A stretch of 32,081 bases of DNA. It comes from Vibrio cincinnatiensis DSM 19608 (GTDB lineage: Bacteria > Pseudomonadota > Gammaproteobacteria > Enterobacterales > Vibrionaceae). The stretch spans positions 1 through 32,081 of the forward strand of contig NZ_FUXB01000022.1 in the NCBI RefSeq assembly GCF_900167345.1, given 5' to 3'. Shown here piece after piece: positions 7,397 through 16,475 of this stretch (positions are counted from its first letter, which is position 1; each line of letters opens with the position of its first letter). The translations under genes and the position numbers were made by a program. Below the pieces are notes generated by a model. The model was not told the origin of the DNA, ran no database searches, and was given only the letters and a program-made list of their open reading frames with translations.

Positions 7397-8302
7397 GTGC
7401 TTCCAAGTTATCAAGATTTAATGAAGCCAGTCTTAGAGGCTGCGAAGAATGAAGAAGTTAAGCTTAGCAACGTTGTAGACTTGCTAGCGGAGCGTTTCAA
7501 TCTGTCAGAAGACGAGAGAACAGAGCTTCTTCCCAGTGGACGACAAGCAGCTTTTACAAACCGCGTCGGATGGGCCAAAACCTATCTAACGAAAGCAGGG
7601 CTTTTGGACTCAACAAGGCGTGGTCATTTCGTGATAACAGAGTTGGGGCAAGATGCTCTAATCAGTGGTGAAGAGATAAATAACCAATACCTTAAACATT
7701 TTGATGACTTCAACGCTTTCACTAAGCAAAAAAATGGGGATTCAAGCAAAGTCGAAGAGACAACGCTGTCTGACAATGATGCAACGCCAGACGAAGTTCT
7801 GCGCGCGGCCTACAAACAAATCAATGATGCGCTAGCCTCGGAAATTCTCGCCCGTACACGTAAAGTCAGCCCTGCATTTTTCGAGCAGCTTCTAATTGAG
7901 CTGTTGCTTGCCATGGGGTATGGCGGCAGTGGAGAGGGTATGGCTCACACCTTGGGTAAAAGTGGCGACAACGGCGTCGATGGTGTCATCAACCAAGATC
8001 CACTTGGAGTTGACCAAATCTATATTCAAGCTAAACGTTATGCGGACGGCAACAATATTAGCGCCGGTGAAATCCGTGACTTCTTCGGTGCGCTTAACCT
8101 AAAGAAGGCGCAGAAAGGCATCTTTATCACTACCTCTGATTTCACGCCTTCCGCTGTTCAAACCGCAAAAGATTTAGGCATGCGCATCGTACTGATTAAT
8201 GGCAAAGAGTTAGCCAAATTGATGCTCCGCTACAACATCGGTAGCCGTGATGAGCAGGTGATTTACCTCAAACGCATTGATGAAGAATTTTTCGAAGGAT
8301 AA
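7397..8302 (+). CDS. mrr: Mrr-type type IV restriction endonuclease
   Basis: 301 residues (E. coli Mrr: 304). Residues 1-90 are the Mrr N-terminal winged-helix domain (PSYQDLMKPVL; SGRQAAFTNRVGWAKTYLT), which binds DNA. Residues about 155-280 form the PD-(D/E)xK nuclease: Glu163 in FFEQLL, Asp195 in GDNGVDGVI, and the Q-x-K motif QAK at 211-213 (IYIQAKRY). Mrr cuts DNA carrying foreign adenine or cytosine methylation and is known to become toxic when some foreign type III methylases are present or under high pressure. The start is GTG at 7397 after a TTAGGG. The stop lies 6 bases before hsdR, so the two are probably cotranscribed, as in the E. coli immigration control region where mrr flanks hsdRMS. 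Confidence 0.88.
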   Translation: MLPSYQDLMKPVLEAAKNEEVKLSNVVDLLAERFNLSEDERTELLPSGRQAAFTNRVGWAKTYLTKAGLLDSTRRGHFVITELGQDALISGEEINNQYLKHFDDFNAFTKQKNGDSSKVEETTLSDNDATPDEVLRAAYKQINDALASEILARTRKVSPAFFEQLLIELLLAMGYGGSGEGMAHTLGKSGDNGVDGVINQDPLGVDQIYIQAKRYADGNNISAGEIRDFFGALNLKKAQKGIFITTSDFTPSAVQTAKDLGMRIVLINGKELAKLMLRYNIGSRDEQVIYLKRIDEEFFEG

Positions 8303-8308
8303 TACATC

Positions 8309-11300
8309 ATGGCAGACTTCAGTAATTTTGATTTCCTAAAATCACACCATGATTGGCTTTTTAAACTAGCAGAGAGCGCAGAAAGAAACTTTGTCCCGTT
8401 TCCAAACACAGCGTTAGTCAACGTGCGTCAGTTGGGAGAGGCTATTGCACAAACAATAGCTTCACGTGTTGGTGTTGAGTATGGTGCTAACGTTAAGCAA
8501 ATTGATCTTCTCAAAGAGCTAGATTGCGTTCTGCGCCTTGATGATAACGTTCGAGATGCCTTCCATACTATTCGTAAACTTGGCAATAGTGCGACACATG
8601 CTTTTGACAGTAGTACACACAGAGACGCACTAAAAGCTCTGATGGTTGGTCATGCGTTGTCGATGTGGTTCCACATCACTTTCGGTGGCGATGCAGCTAA
8701 AGGCTTTAAGATTCAGAAGTTCGTAAAACCAGAAGACCCCTCAGACTATGTTCGCCAACTCGAAGAGCAAGTTGAGAGATTGAAAGTTGAATCTCAGCGA
8801 ACAGAAGATCGTATCAGAGTCGCTGAAGAACTTAGCAAAGTTGAGGCTGATAAAGCGCAAGCAGAGAAGTTGCGCGCTGAAAAAATGGCCGAGGAAAAGG
8901 CGATTTGGGAAGAGCTTGCCGAAGAGCAAGAGAAGACTTTGTCTTCTTATCGCCTTAAGATGGATGAAGCAAATATCCTATATCGCCAAATGTTCCATTC
9001 TAAGTCCAAAGCGGATCAAGTATCTGAAATTCAAAGAATTGAAAAATCTCTTTTTGAAATGGATGAAGCTGAAACTCGAGTCATTATTGATCAGCAATTG
9101 GTGGATGCCGGATGGGAAGCCGATACTGAAAATCTTCGATATTCAAAAGGTGCGAGGCCTGAACCGAACAAGAATAGAGCCATCGCAGAATGGCCCACAA
9201 AATCAGGTCCGGCAGACTATGCGCTTTTTATGGGAATGACTCTCGTAGCAACCATTGAGGCGAAAAAATCTGCGAAGAATGTGTATGGCGCCGTTGATCA
9301 AGCAAAACGCTATGCAAAAGGTATCCAGCACTTAGCAAGCAACGTTGAAGTGACCCAGCACAATGAATTTTTGGTACCAGTGGTGTTTGCCACCAATGGC
9401 CGTGCGTATTTAAAACAGCTAAAGCAAGAAAGCGGTATTTGGTTTTTAGACGTTAGAGATAGTACCAATCGTAGAAAAGCCCTCAAAGGCTGGTACACCC
9501 CCCCCGAGCTAAAAGAATACTTGCGTCAAACACCTCAAAAAGCCAACGCAGAGTTGGATGAAATGGGTTTTGAGTACGAGTTAAAGCTCCGTGACTATCA
9601 AAAAGCAGCCATCCTCTCTGTAGAAAAAGCGATCAAAGATGGAGAAGAAAAGGCGCTGGTGGCAATGGCAACGGGAACGGGTAAGACAAAGACCTGTATA
9701 GCCTTGGTATATCGACTGCTAAAAGCACAACGTTTTCGTCGAATTCTGTTCTTAGTAGACAGAAGTGCCTTGGGCGTTCAAGCCTCGGTTGATTTTGGTG
9801 AAGTGCGCATGGAAAACCTCAATACTTTCGCAGACACCTTCGAAGTGATGGGCATGGAGCCGGATAAGGCCCCGAAAGCTGTACCTGATGACGACACCAA
9901 AGTACATGTAGCGACAGTGCAGGGCTTAGTGAAGCGCATCATGTACCCATCAGAAAATGGTTCAAAACCAGGTGTAGGCCAGTACGATTGTATCGTGGTC
10001 GATGAGTGCCACCGTGGATATTTGCTTGACCGAGAACTCAGCGATACTGAGATTAAGTTTCGGGACCAAAAAGACTATATGTCCAAGTACCGCGCTGTTA
10101 TCGAATATTTTGATGCCTTTAAAGTGGGGTTGACCGCTACACCTGCGATTCACACAGTCGATATATTCGGTGAGCCAGTATTCTCATACAGCTATACCGA
10201 AGCTGTTATTGATGGGCACTTAGTCGATCACTTACCGCCTGTTCGTATTCACACCAAGTTAAATACGGAAGGAATCAATTATCAGGTTAACGAAGAAGTT
10301 CAAGTTTATGATCCGCAAACTCAGCAACTTGATTTGATTCATACGCCAGATGAGTTGGATTTTGATGTTTCGGATTTTAATAGAAAAGTAATCGCCCCAG
10401 AGTTCACCAAAGTGATCTGTAAATGGCTAATCGAAAGCGATTCTTTAAACCCGTACTCACAAGAAAAGTCATTGATTTTCTGTGTCACAGACCGCCACGC
10501 CGATGAAGTCGTAGAAGCATTAAAACAAGCGTGTGAAGACTACCACGGCGAAGTTGAAGATGATGCAATTCAGAAAATTACGGGAGCCTCGGATAAGCCG
10601 CTGGAAAAAATACGTTTGTTCAAAAATGACCGCTTACCGAATATTGCCGTAACCGTGGATTTGTTAACAACGGGTGTCGATGTGCCGAGCATCTGCAACC
10701 TAGTGTTCTTGCGACGTGTCAACAGCCGCATCTTGTTCGAGCAAATGCTTGGTCGAGCTACGCGCCGTTGTGATGAGATAGGTAAAGAGCGATTCCGCAT
10801 CTACGATGCTGTAGATATCTACAAACAGCTTGAGAAAGTGAACACAATGAAACCTGTTGTGACCAAGGTCGACATTACCTTCTCTGAGTTGGAGCAAGAG
10901 ATCACCAAGGGGGCGGATACCAAACTGCAAGAGCTGGCTAAAGATCAATTTCTTGCCAAACTGCAAAGCAAAAAGAACCACTTAACACCACTTCAACAGG
11001 ATGAATTTGAGCGAATCGTTGGCAAGCCACCTAAAGAGTTCGCCAAAGAACTGAAAGCAATGAACACAGAAGATGTCGCGAAATGGTTTACTAATCATCC
11101 AGGGCTTGGTGAACTGCTGGACATGAAAGTGCAGGGTGGGAATGGACGCAATAAGATAGTGATATCAGACAAGTTCGATAACGTCACTGGTACGTCAACC
11201 GGCTATGGCAGCGGCCAGAAACCAGAGGATTACTTGTCATCGTTTGCAGCGTTTGTAAACGCAAATAGTAACCGGATGGTGGCATTACAAACGGTTATCC

Positions 11301-11743
11301 AAAGACCATGGGAATTGACACGAACTGACCTCAAGCAACTCGTTGTAGAGCTGGAAAAAAACGAATTTAGAGAGGAAGAGCTAAAAGTAGCGTGGAAAGA
11401 AGTGAAAAACGAGGACATCGCCGCCCGAATTATTGGTTTTATCCGACAAGCCGCAATCGGTGAGGCCCTTATTCCGTATGAGCAACGTGTTGATAATGCC
11501 TTGGAGAAAATACTTGCGAGTCGTGCCTGGAAAACGCCGCAACGAGAGTGGTTGGAAACTATCGCCGCCCAGATGAAAGCCAATATCGTAGTTGATGAGT
11601 CTAATCTAAACGAAGGTATTTTTAAGCAACGCCTTGGTGGTCTCCAACGAGCGAACAAGCTTTTCGAACAGCCTGTCGTTGATGTCCTTGCGCAATTTAA
11701 TCGAGCTATTTGGTCGGATGATGACCGTAAAGAAACCGCATAA
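8309..11743 (+). CDS. hsdR: Type I restriction enzyme, R subunit (HsdR)
   Basis: 1144 residues, close to EcoKI HsdR (about 1170). Order: DUF4145-type helical domain (about 25-125, FHTIRKLGNSATHAF), charged coiled coil (about 145-240), nuclease domain with EAKKS near residue 317 preceded by PADYALF (PD-(D/E)xK), then the SF2 translocase: ATGTGKTKT near 455, DECHRGY near 565, GLTATPAI near 608, TTGVDVP and LGRATRR near 813, and a C-terminal EcoEI-type domain that docks on the methylase. It translocates DNA with ATP and cuts at distant sites when the HsdS target is unmethylated. A ribosome-binding site (AAGGATAA) overlaps the mrr stop. hsdM follows after 42 bases. Confidence 0.95.
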   Translation: MADFSNFDFLKSHHDWLFKLAESAERNFVPFPNTALVNVRQLGEAIAQTIASRVGVEYGANVKQIDLLKELDCVLRLDDNVRDAFHTIRKLGNSATHAFDSSTHRDALKALMVGHALSMWFHITFGGDAAKGFKIQKFVKPEDPSDYVRQLEEQVERLKVESQRTEDRIRVAEELSKVEADKAQAEKLRAEKMAEEKAIWEELAEEQEKTLSSYRLKMDEANILYRQMFHSKSKADQVSEIQRIEKSLFEMDEAETRVIIDQQLVDAGWEADTENLRYSKGARPEPNKNRAIAEWPTKSGPADYALFMGMTLVATIEAKKSAKNVYGAVDQAKRYAKGIQHLASNVEVTQHNEFLVPVVFATNGRAYLKQLKQESGIWFLDVRDSTNRRKALKGWYTPPELKEYLRQTPQKANAELDEMGFEYELKLRDYQKAAILSVEKAIKDGEEKALVAMATGTGKTKTCIALVYRLLKAQRFRRILFLVDRSALGVQASVDFGEVRMENLNTFADTFEVMGMEPDKAPKAVPDDDTKVHVATVQGLVKRIMYPSENGSKPGVGQYDCIVVDECHRGYLLDRELSDTEIKFRDQKDYMSKYRAVIEYFDAFKVGLTATPAIHTVDIFGEPVFSYSYTEAVIDGHLVDHLPPVRIHTKLNTEGINYQVNEEVQVYDPQTQQLDLIHTPDELDFDVSDFNRKVIAPEFTKVICKWLIESDSLNPYSQEKSLIFCVTDRHADEVVEALKQACEDYHGEVEDDAIQKITGASDKPLEKIRLFKNDRLPNIAVTVDLLTTGVDVPSICNLVFLRRVNSRILFEQMLGRATRRCDEIGKERFRIYDAVDIYKQLEKVNTMKPVVTKVDITFSELEQEITKGADTKLQELAKDQFLAKLQSKKNHLTPLQQDEFERIVGKPPKEFAKELKAMNTEDVAKWFTNHPGLGELLDMKVQGGNGRNKIVISDKFDNVTGTSTGYGSGQKPEDYLSSFAAFVNANSNRMVALQTVIQRPWELTRTDLKQLVVELEKNEFREEELKVAWKEVKNEDIAARIIGFIRQAAIGEALIPYEQRVDNALEKILASRAWKTPQREWLETIAAQMKANIVVDESNLNEGIFKQRLGGLQRANKLFEQPVVDVLAQFNRAIWSDDDRKETA

Positions 11744-11785
11744 TCGGTTACAATACCCAACAATTTAAATGAACTAAGAACAACG

Positions 11786-13318
11786 ATGAGCACACAAGAC
11801 TTAATCAACAAACTTTGGAGCCTTTGTCATTTACTACGTGACGATGGTGTTACTTACAATGAATACCTTAACGAGCTGACATTCCTCGTTTTCTTGAAAA
11901 TGGTAGAAGAAACAGGTCAAGAAAAGCTGATCCCCGAGGGGTACCGTTGGAAAGACATTGAAAAGTTCAATGCTGCAACACGCCTTGAAGAATACAAGAA
12001 GCTACTGGTTCACTTAGGCTCGCATGGTTCACTCATTACCAAAGCAATTTTCAATAACGCTTCAACCTGCATTCGTAAACCAGCAACGCTAACAAAGCTG
12101 GTGACTGAAATTGACAAGCTAGATTGGTACTCGGCTAAGCAAGAAGGCTTGGGCGACATGTACGAAGGTTTGCTGGAAATCAACGCTAGCGAGAAAAAAT
12201 CAGGCGCAGGCCAGTACTTTACCCCTCGCGTATTGATTGAGGTAATGGTTGAGCTGATGAAGCCAACCCCGAAAGATAAACGCCACAATCAAAAAGGTGA
12301 CGTTATCGTTGACCCTACAGCGGGCACTGGCGGCTTTTTGATTGCAGCCCATCAATACATGGAGAAGAACTTCGATGTAACGGGGCTGGATGAAGCTGAT
12401 TACGCCAGCTATCAGCATGACACCTTCTTTGGCATGGAGTTGGTGCCAGATACACGCCGCTTGGCAATGATGAACCTGATGCTGCATGACTTGGCAGTGG
12501 ATGATGAAAACTCAGGCGTTTTGTACGGTGATACGCTATCGAACGAAGGTAAAGCGTTGCCTAAGGCATCGCTCATACTGGCTAATCCACCATTTGGCAC
12601 CAAGCAAGGTGGCGGTATTCCAACCCGTGACGATCTTGTGCACTACACCAGCAACAAGCAACTGGCGTTTTTGCACGCAATGTACCACGTTATGCTCAAG
12701 CCAGGCGGTAGAGCAGCAGTCGTATTGCCCGATAACGTACTATTTGAAGGCTCGACAGGCCGTAAAATTCGTAATGACCTGATGGAAAAATGCAATCTGC
12801 ACACTATCTTGCGCTTGCCTACCGGTATCTTTTATGCAGCCGGCGTGAAAACCAATGTTCTCTTCTTCGATAAGCCAACCGATATCAATCAAGACAAAGG
12901 CAACACCAAAAAGGTGTGGGTATACGACCTTCGCGTCAATATGCCGAAATTTGGCAAACGGACCGTTTTGGAAAAAGAGCACTTTGACGAGTTTTACCGA
13001 GCTGTGGGTGGTGACTTGACGCAAGTGGATGAAGCTCAGCGCCAAGCCTTTATTGATAACCATCAAAATGGTAGTGCTGTCGGTAATATCGATACTTGCC
13101 GCTTGCGCACATTTACCCGTGATGAGATTAAAGCCAAAGATGACTCGCTAGATTTGGCTTGGATCCGTGATGATAGCTTGGAAGATTCAGCCAGTTTGCC
13201 AGAGCCTGATGAACTCATTGCCGAAGCGATTGAGGAGCTAGCAGGCGCAATTTCTGACTTGCAAGCAATTTTAGTTGACCTTGGTGGAGCAGAACCTTCC
13301 GAAGAGGGTGTGCTATGA
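11786..13318 (+). CDS. hsdM: Type I restriction-modification DNA adenine methyltransferase (HsdM)
   Basis: 510 residues. An HsdM N-terminal helical domain (DLINKLWSLCHLLRDDG) is followed by the N6-adenine methyltransferase domain: S-adenosylmethionine motif DPTAGTGGFL near residue 176 and catalytic NPPF near residue 267 (LANPPFGTKQGGG). EKKSGAGQYFTPR just before is the usual type I lead-in. It methylates the host's recognition site as HsdM2S and protects it from HsdR. The stop overlaps the hsdS start as ATGA, which keeps the two subunits in balance. Confidence 0.95.
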   Translation: MSTQDLINKLWSLCHLLRDDGVTYNEYLNELTFLVFLKMVEETGQEKLIPEGYRWKDIEKFNAATRLEEYKKLLVHLGSHGSLITKAIFNNASTCIRKPATLTKLVTEIDKLDWYSAKQEGLGDMYEGLLEINASEKKSGAGQYFTPRVLIEVMVELMKPTPKDKRHNQKGDVIVDPTAGTGGFLIAAHQYMEKNFDVTGLDEADYASYQHDTFFGMELVPDTRRLAMMNLMLHDLAVDDENSGVLYGDTLSNEGKALPKASLILANPPFGTKQGGGIPTRDDLVHYTSNKQLAFLHAMYHVMLKPGGRAAVVLPDNVLFEGSTGRKIRNDLMEKCNLHTILRLPTGIFYAAGVKTNVLFFDKPTDINQDKGNTKKVWVYDLRVNMPKFGKRTVLEKEHFDEFYRAVGGDLTQVDEAQRQAFIDNHQNGSAVGNIDTCRLRTFTRDEIKAKDDSLDLAWIRDDSLEDSASLPEPDELIAEAIEELAGAISDLQAILVDLGGAEPSEEGVL

Positions 13319-14877
13319 GCAATTTGCCATCAGATTGGAAATGGGAAAAATTAGGTAATTTAACCAGTAAGATTTTAGGCGGTGGAACGCCATCAAAAAG
13401 TGTCAACGGTTATTTTAATGGTGATATACCATTTATGACTGTCAAAGATATGCGAGTTCATAGACCTGTTGACACAATTGACAAGATTTCAAAGGAAGCT
13501 CTAGACAGCAGTAGTGCGAAACTAATTGAGCCAAACACGCTAATTATTTCAACTCGAATGGGGCTCGGAAAAGTAGTTAAGACCTCTTTTCCTGTTGCCA
13601 TTAATCAAGATTTGAAAGCGATCTTTCTCAAAGACTCTGTTTGTCAGCGATTTTTCGAGTTGCAATATAGGTTTTTAGCAAGTCATATAGAGTCCTTAGG
13701 CGCAGGGACAACAGTAAAAGGGATTCGTTTAGAGACCCTAAGGGATATTGAGTTAGCAGTTGCTCCATTAGAAGAGCAGGTGCTAATTGCGGATAAACTT
13801 GATTCTGTTTTAGAAAAGTTGGAAATAGCAAAGTCTCGCTTAGAAAAAATACCTCTGCTATTAAAGCGTTTTCGTATGTCTGTTTTGTCTGCGGCAGTGT
13901 CGGGGGAGCTTACCGAAGAGTGGCGAGATGCAAACAATGCGGATGACTGGGAGTATGTAAGTCTTAAACAAGTCGGTAAAGGTTTTAATTACGGATCTTC
14001 CGCTAAATCCAAAAAAGAAGGCTCTGTACCGGTACTTCGCATGGGTAACTTGCAAGACGGCAAATTAGATTGGTCAGATCTTGTCTATACATCGGATGAA
14101 AAAGAGATTGAAAAATATAAGCTAGAAGCCGGTGATGTATTATTTAACCGCACCAACAGCCCTGAATTAGTTGGAAAGACTTCTATCTATCGTGGTGAGA
14201 GAGAGGCAATATTTGCTGGTTATCTGATCAAAGTTCAGGGAACCGAACGCCTCAACAGTGAATACCTCAATATCCAGTTGAATAGTCCTCATGCGAGAGA
14301 TTACTGCTGGCAAGTGAAAACGGATGGCGTTAGTCAGTCAAACATCAACGCCCAGAAGTTGAAAGCGTATGAGTTCAATTTGCCTTCTATCGAAGAGCAG
14401 GAAGAAATCGTAAGAGTGGTTTCAGAACTACTGGCTAAATCTGACTTGGTTAAAAAGCAATATGAAGCCGCGAAACTTCGTGTCGATAAGCTCACGCAAT
14501 CAATCCTGGCACGAGCATTTCGTGGTGAACTATTTGAGCCCTTCTCAGACAAGGCTGAGCGAGTTGCACAGCCACAATCAGAAGATGTAATTGATGAACA
14601 ACCTACAGATCGAGAAGAAACCACGTTAGAACAGGCTGATATAAACTCCATTCAATCTCGGCCAACACCAAAAACGGTTGATGATAAGAGCGAATTGCTA
14701 TCTCAGTTAAAGTCGGCCAAAAAGGCCATGACAGCACAGCAGCTATTTGATAGTGCATCAGTTGAGACATTTAAAGCCATTGATGAGTTATTTGTTGAGT
14801 TAAAACGTCTGTTAGAACTCAAATTGATCGAAAAAGTGGGTGAAGGTGAAAACTGTCAGTTTAAGGCTACCAAGTAG
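13315..14877 (+). CDS. hsdS: Type I restriction-modification specificity subunit (HsdS), with C-terminal extension
   Basis: 520 residues, longer than the usual 400-465. Two target-recognition domains: residues about 1-150 (LPSDWKWEKLGNL; ILGGGTPSK) and about 215-355 (VPVLRMGNLQDGKLDWSDLV), each followed by conserved helices (APLEEQVLIADKLDSVLEKL near 145; LPSIEEQEEIVRVV near 360). The end of the second repeat is TQSILARAFRGELFEP near 400. An extra tail of about 110 residues follows, polar at first and then a winged-helix-like segment (AMTAQQLFDSASVETFKAID, then LLELKLIEKVGEG). It sets the DNA sequence recognised. The stop TAG overlaps the GTG of the next gene by one base. Confidence 0.92.
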   Translation: MSNLPSDWKWEKLGNLTSKILGGGTPSKSVNGYFNGDIPFMTVKDMRVHRPVDTIDKISKEALDSSSAKLIEPNTLIISTRMGLGKVVKTSFPVAINQDLKAIFLKDSVCQRFFELQYRFLASHIESLGAGTTVKGIRLETLRDIELAVAPLEEQVLIADKLDSVLEKLEIAKSRLEKIPLLLKRFRMSVLSAAVSGELTEEWRDANNADDWEYVSLKQVGKGFNYGSSAKSKKEGSVPVLRMGNLQDGKLDWSDLVYTSDEKEIEKYKLEAGDVLFNRTNSPELVGKTSIYRGEREAIFAGYLIKVQGTERLNSEYLNIQLNSPHARDYCWQVKTDGVSQSNINAQKLKAYEFNLPSIEEQEEIVRVVSELLAKSDLVKKQYEAAKLRVDKLTQSILARAFRGELFEPFSDKAERVAQPQSEDVIDEQPTDREETTLEQADINSIQSRPTPKTVDDKSELLSQLKSAKKAMTAQQLFDSASVETFKAIDELFVELKRLLELKLIEKVGEGENCQFKATK

Positions 14878-16475
14878 TGAAAATAGATTATTTGCATATT
14901 CGCAGTGGTTTTAAAAACGTTCAAGACCTTGAAATCGATTTTGATAATAAGCAGCTGCTAACCGTTTTAATCGGACGAAATGGTTCAGGCAAATCGAACG
15001 TGATTGAGGCACTAGTTCGTATTTTTCGTGCGTTAGACCTAGGTGATGAATCCGTACCATTTAGCTATAAACTTAGGTATTCACTGGGTTCGTCTTCCGA
15101 TAGGCTGATTGAAGTTGATGCGTCTCCGGAGTATGGCTCGACGCCAATTCAGCAACACAAAATACAAGTATCGACGTTAGGCGACAGTGGTCAGTACTCT
15201 CTGCCAGAAAGCATATCTTTATCCAAAGTGACACGAGATAAGGAAGGTCATTCTGACTATCTGCCAAAGCACTTGTTTGCTTACTATTCTGGCCCCAGTG
15301 ATCGCCTAGAAGACTTGTTTAAACCGCACAGGACTAAGTTTTATAACCAATTGCTGAAGAATCAGGTGAAAATTGAGGACGAGGTTCGTCCTCTTTTCTA
15401 CGCTAAACCCTTTCACAGTCAGTTTGTGCTGTTGGCCTTCTTCCTTAATCAACAAAAAGGTGTCGGTCGAGAGTTTCTAGAAGACCAGCTCGGTATTGAA
15501 TCTTTCCATTCTGCACACTTCGTTTTTCGACGGCCTGAGTGGGGAAAGAATAATAAAAAGGACCTTTTCTGGGGCGCTAGGGGTGTCGTACGTGATTTCC
15601 TTTCTCGGATATTGCCGCATAGTCTAGGTGCGATAAAAGCAGTTCGAGAAGAGGAAACAACGTTAACAGGCAAGGGCGTGAACAATGAGTTTGTTCACTT
15701 ATTTTTGCCTGATCTCTATAGCCTGAAGAAAGTGGCGCAAGGCCTTGGGGCCAAGAACTTTTTCAAAATGCTCGAAAGCACTTTGTTGTCTGACCTGCTG
15801 AGCAGTGTACACATCAAGGTGCGATTAAAAAATGGGGAAGTTGTCTCCTTCAGCGAGCTCAGCGAGGGCGAACAACAGTTACTAACGGTACTTGGGCTAT
15901 TAGAGTTCACTATTGAGGAAGACTCTCTGTTCTTGCTTGACGAGCCTGATACACACTTAAACCCTGCATGGGCAGCCAAATATCATTCGTTCTTGAAGCG
16001 ATTCATACCTGATAAACGTTTTTGCCATATCTTGATGGTCACACACCACCCGTTAGCTATTGCCGAGCTAAACAAAGAACAAATTCAGGTTCTCAGGAAA
16101 GATACTGATGGGCAATCATTTGCTGAAACACCCTTTGAGAGTCCAATTGGAATGGGGGTCAATGGCATCCTAACCAGTGACATGTTTGACATGGCAACGA
16201 CGCTGGATCAGCACACTAGCAAGGTGATTGAAGATAGGCGAAAACTTCTTGAAAAGGATATTCTGACCGAGGCTGAGGCTAGGCGGTTGAGTGAACTAAA
16301 CGACTCACTTGATCGATTGGGGTATAGCTATACCCATCCAGATGAAGACTATCGACAATTCTTAATTGCTCGTAAAAAAGCCATGCAGCAGATGGAGGCA
16401 GAAAACAAGGACTCGACAGAGTATCGCCTCAAGCTCATTAATGCGATTTTAAAAGACCAAGGATTGATTGAATAG
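14877..16475 (+). CDS. ptuA: AAA/ABC-type ATPase, PtuA-like (Septu-type defence)
   Basis: 532 residues. An SMC/RecF-like ATPase with Walker A GRNGSGKS (33-40), a signature-like LSEGEQQ near 328, Walker B LFLLDEPDTHLNP near 351 and an H-loop MVTHHPLAI near 387, followed by a charged helical end. Such ATPases paired with an HNH nuclease form Septu (PtuA/PtuB) and the effector of retron Ec78; the ATPase is thought to hold the nuclease until phage infection. The start is GTG 14877 inside TAGTG, one base shared with the hsdS stop, and the next gene is coupled in exactly the same way. No reverse transcriptase is nearby, so a retron is excluded within the window. It could instead be a type I-associated ATPase of another family. 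Confidence 0.75.
   Translation: MKIDYLHIRSGFKNVQDLEIDFDNKQLLTVLIGRNGSGKSNVIEALVRIFRALDLGDESVPFSYKLRYSLGSSSDRLIEVDASPEYGSTPIQQHKIQVSTLGDSGQYSLPESISLSKVTRDKEGHSDYLPKHLFAYYSGPSDRLEDLFKPHRTKFYNQLLKNQVKIEDEVRPLFYAKPFHSQFVLLAFFLNQQKGVGREFLEDQLGIESFHSAHFVFRRPEWGKNNKKDLFWGARGVVRDFLSRILPHSLGAIKAVREEETTLTGKGVNNEFVHLFLPDLYSLKKVAQGLGAKNFFKMLESTLLSDLLSSVHIKVRLKNGEVVSFSELSEGEQQLLTVLGLLEFTIEEDSLFLLDEPDTHLNPAWAAKYHSFLKRFIPDKRFCHILMVTHHPLAIAELNKEQIQVLRKDTDGQSFAETPFESPIGMGVNGILTSDMFDMATTLDQHTSKVIEDRRKLLEKDILTEAEARRLSELNDSLDRLGYSYTHPDEDYRQFLIARKKAMQQMEAENKDSTEYRLKLINAILKDQGLIE

Noticed and set aside
11230..11811. 193-codon minus-strand frame
   Set aside because: Lies antisense to the hsdR 3' end and hsdM start; Ser/Arg-rich composition typical of a shadow frame.
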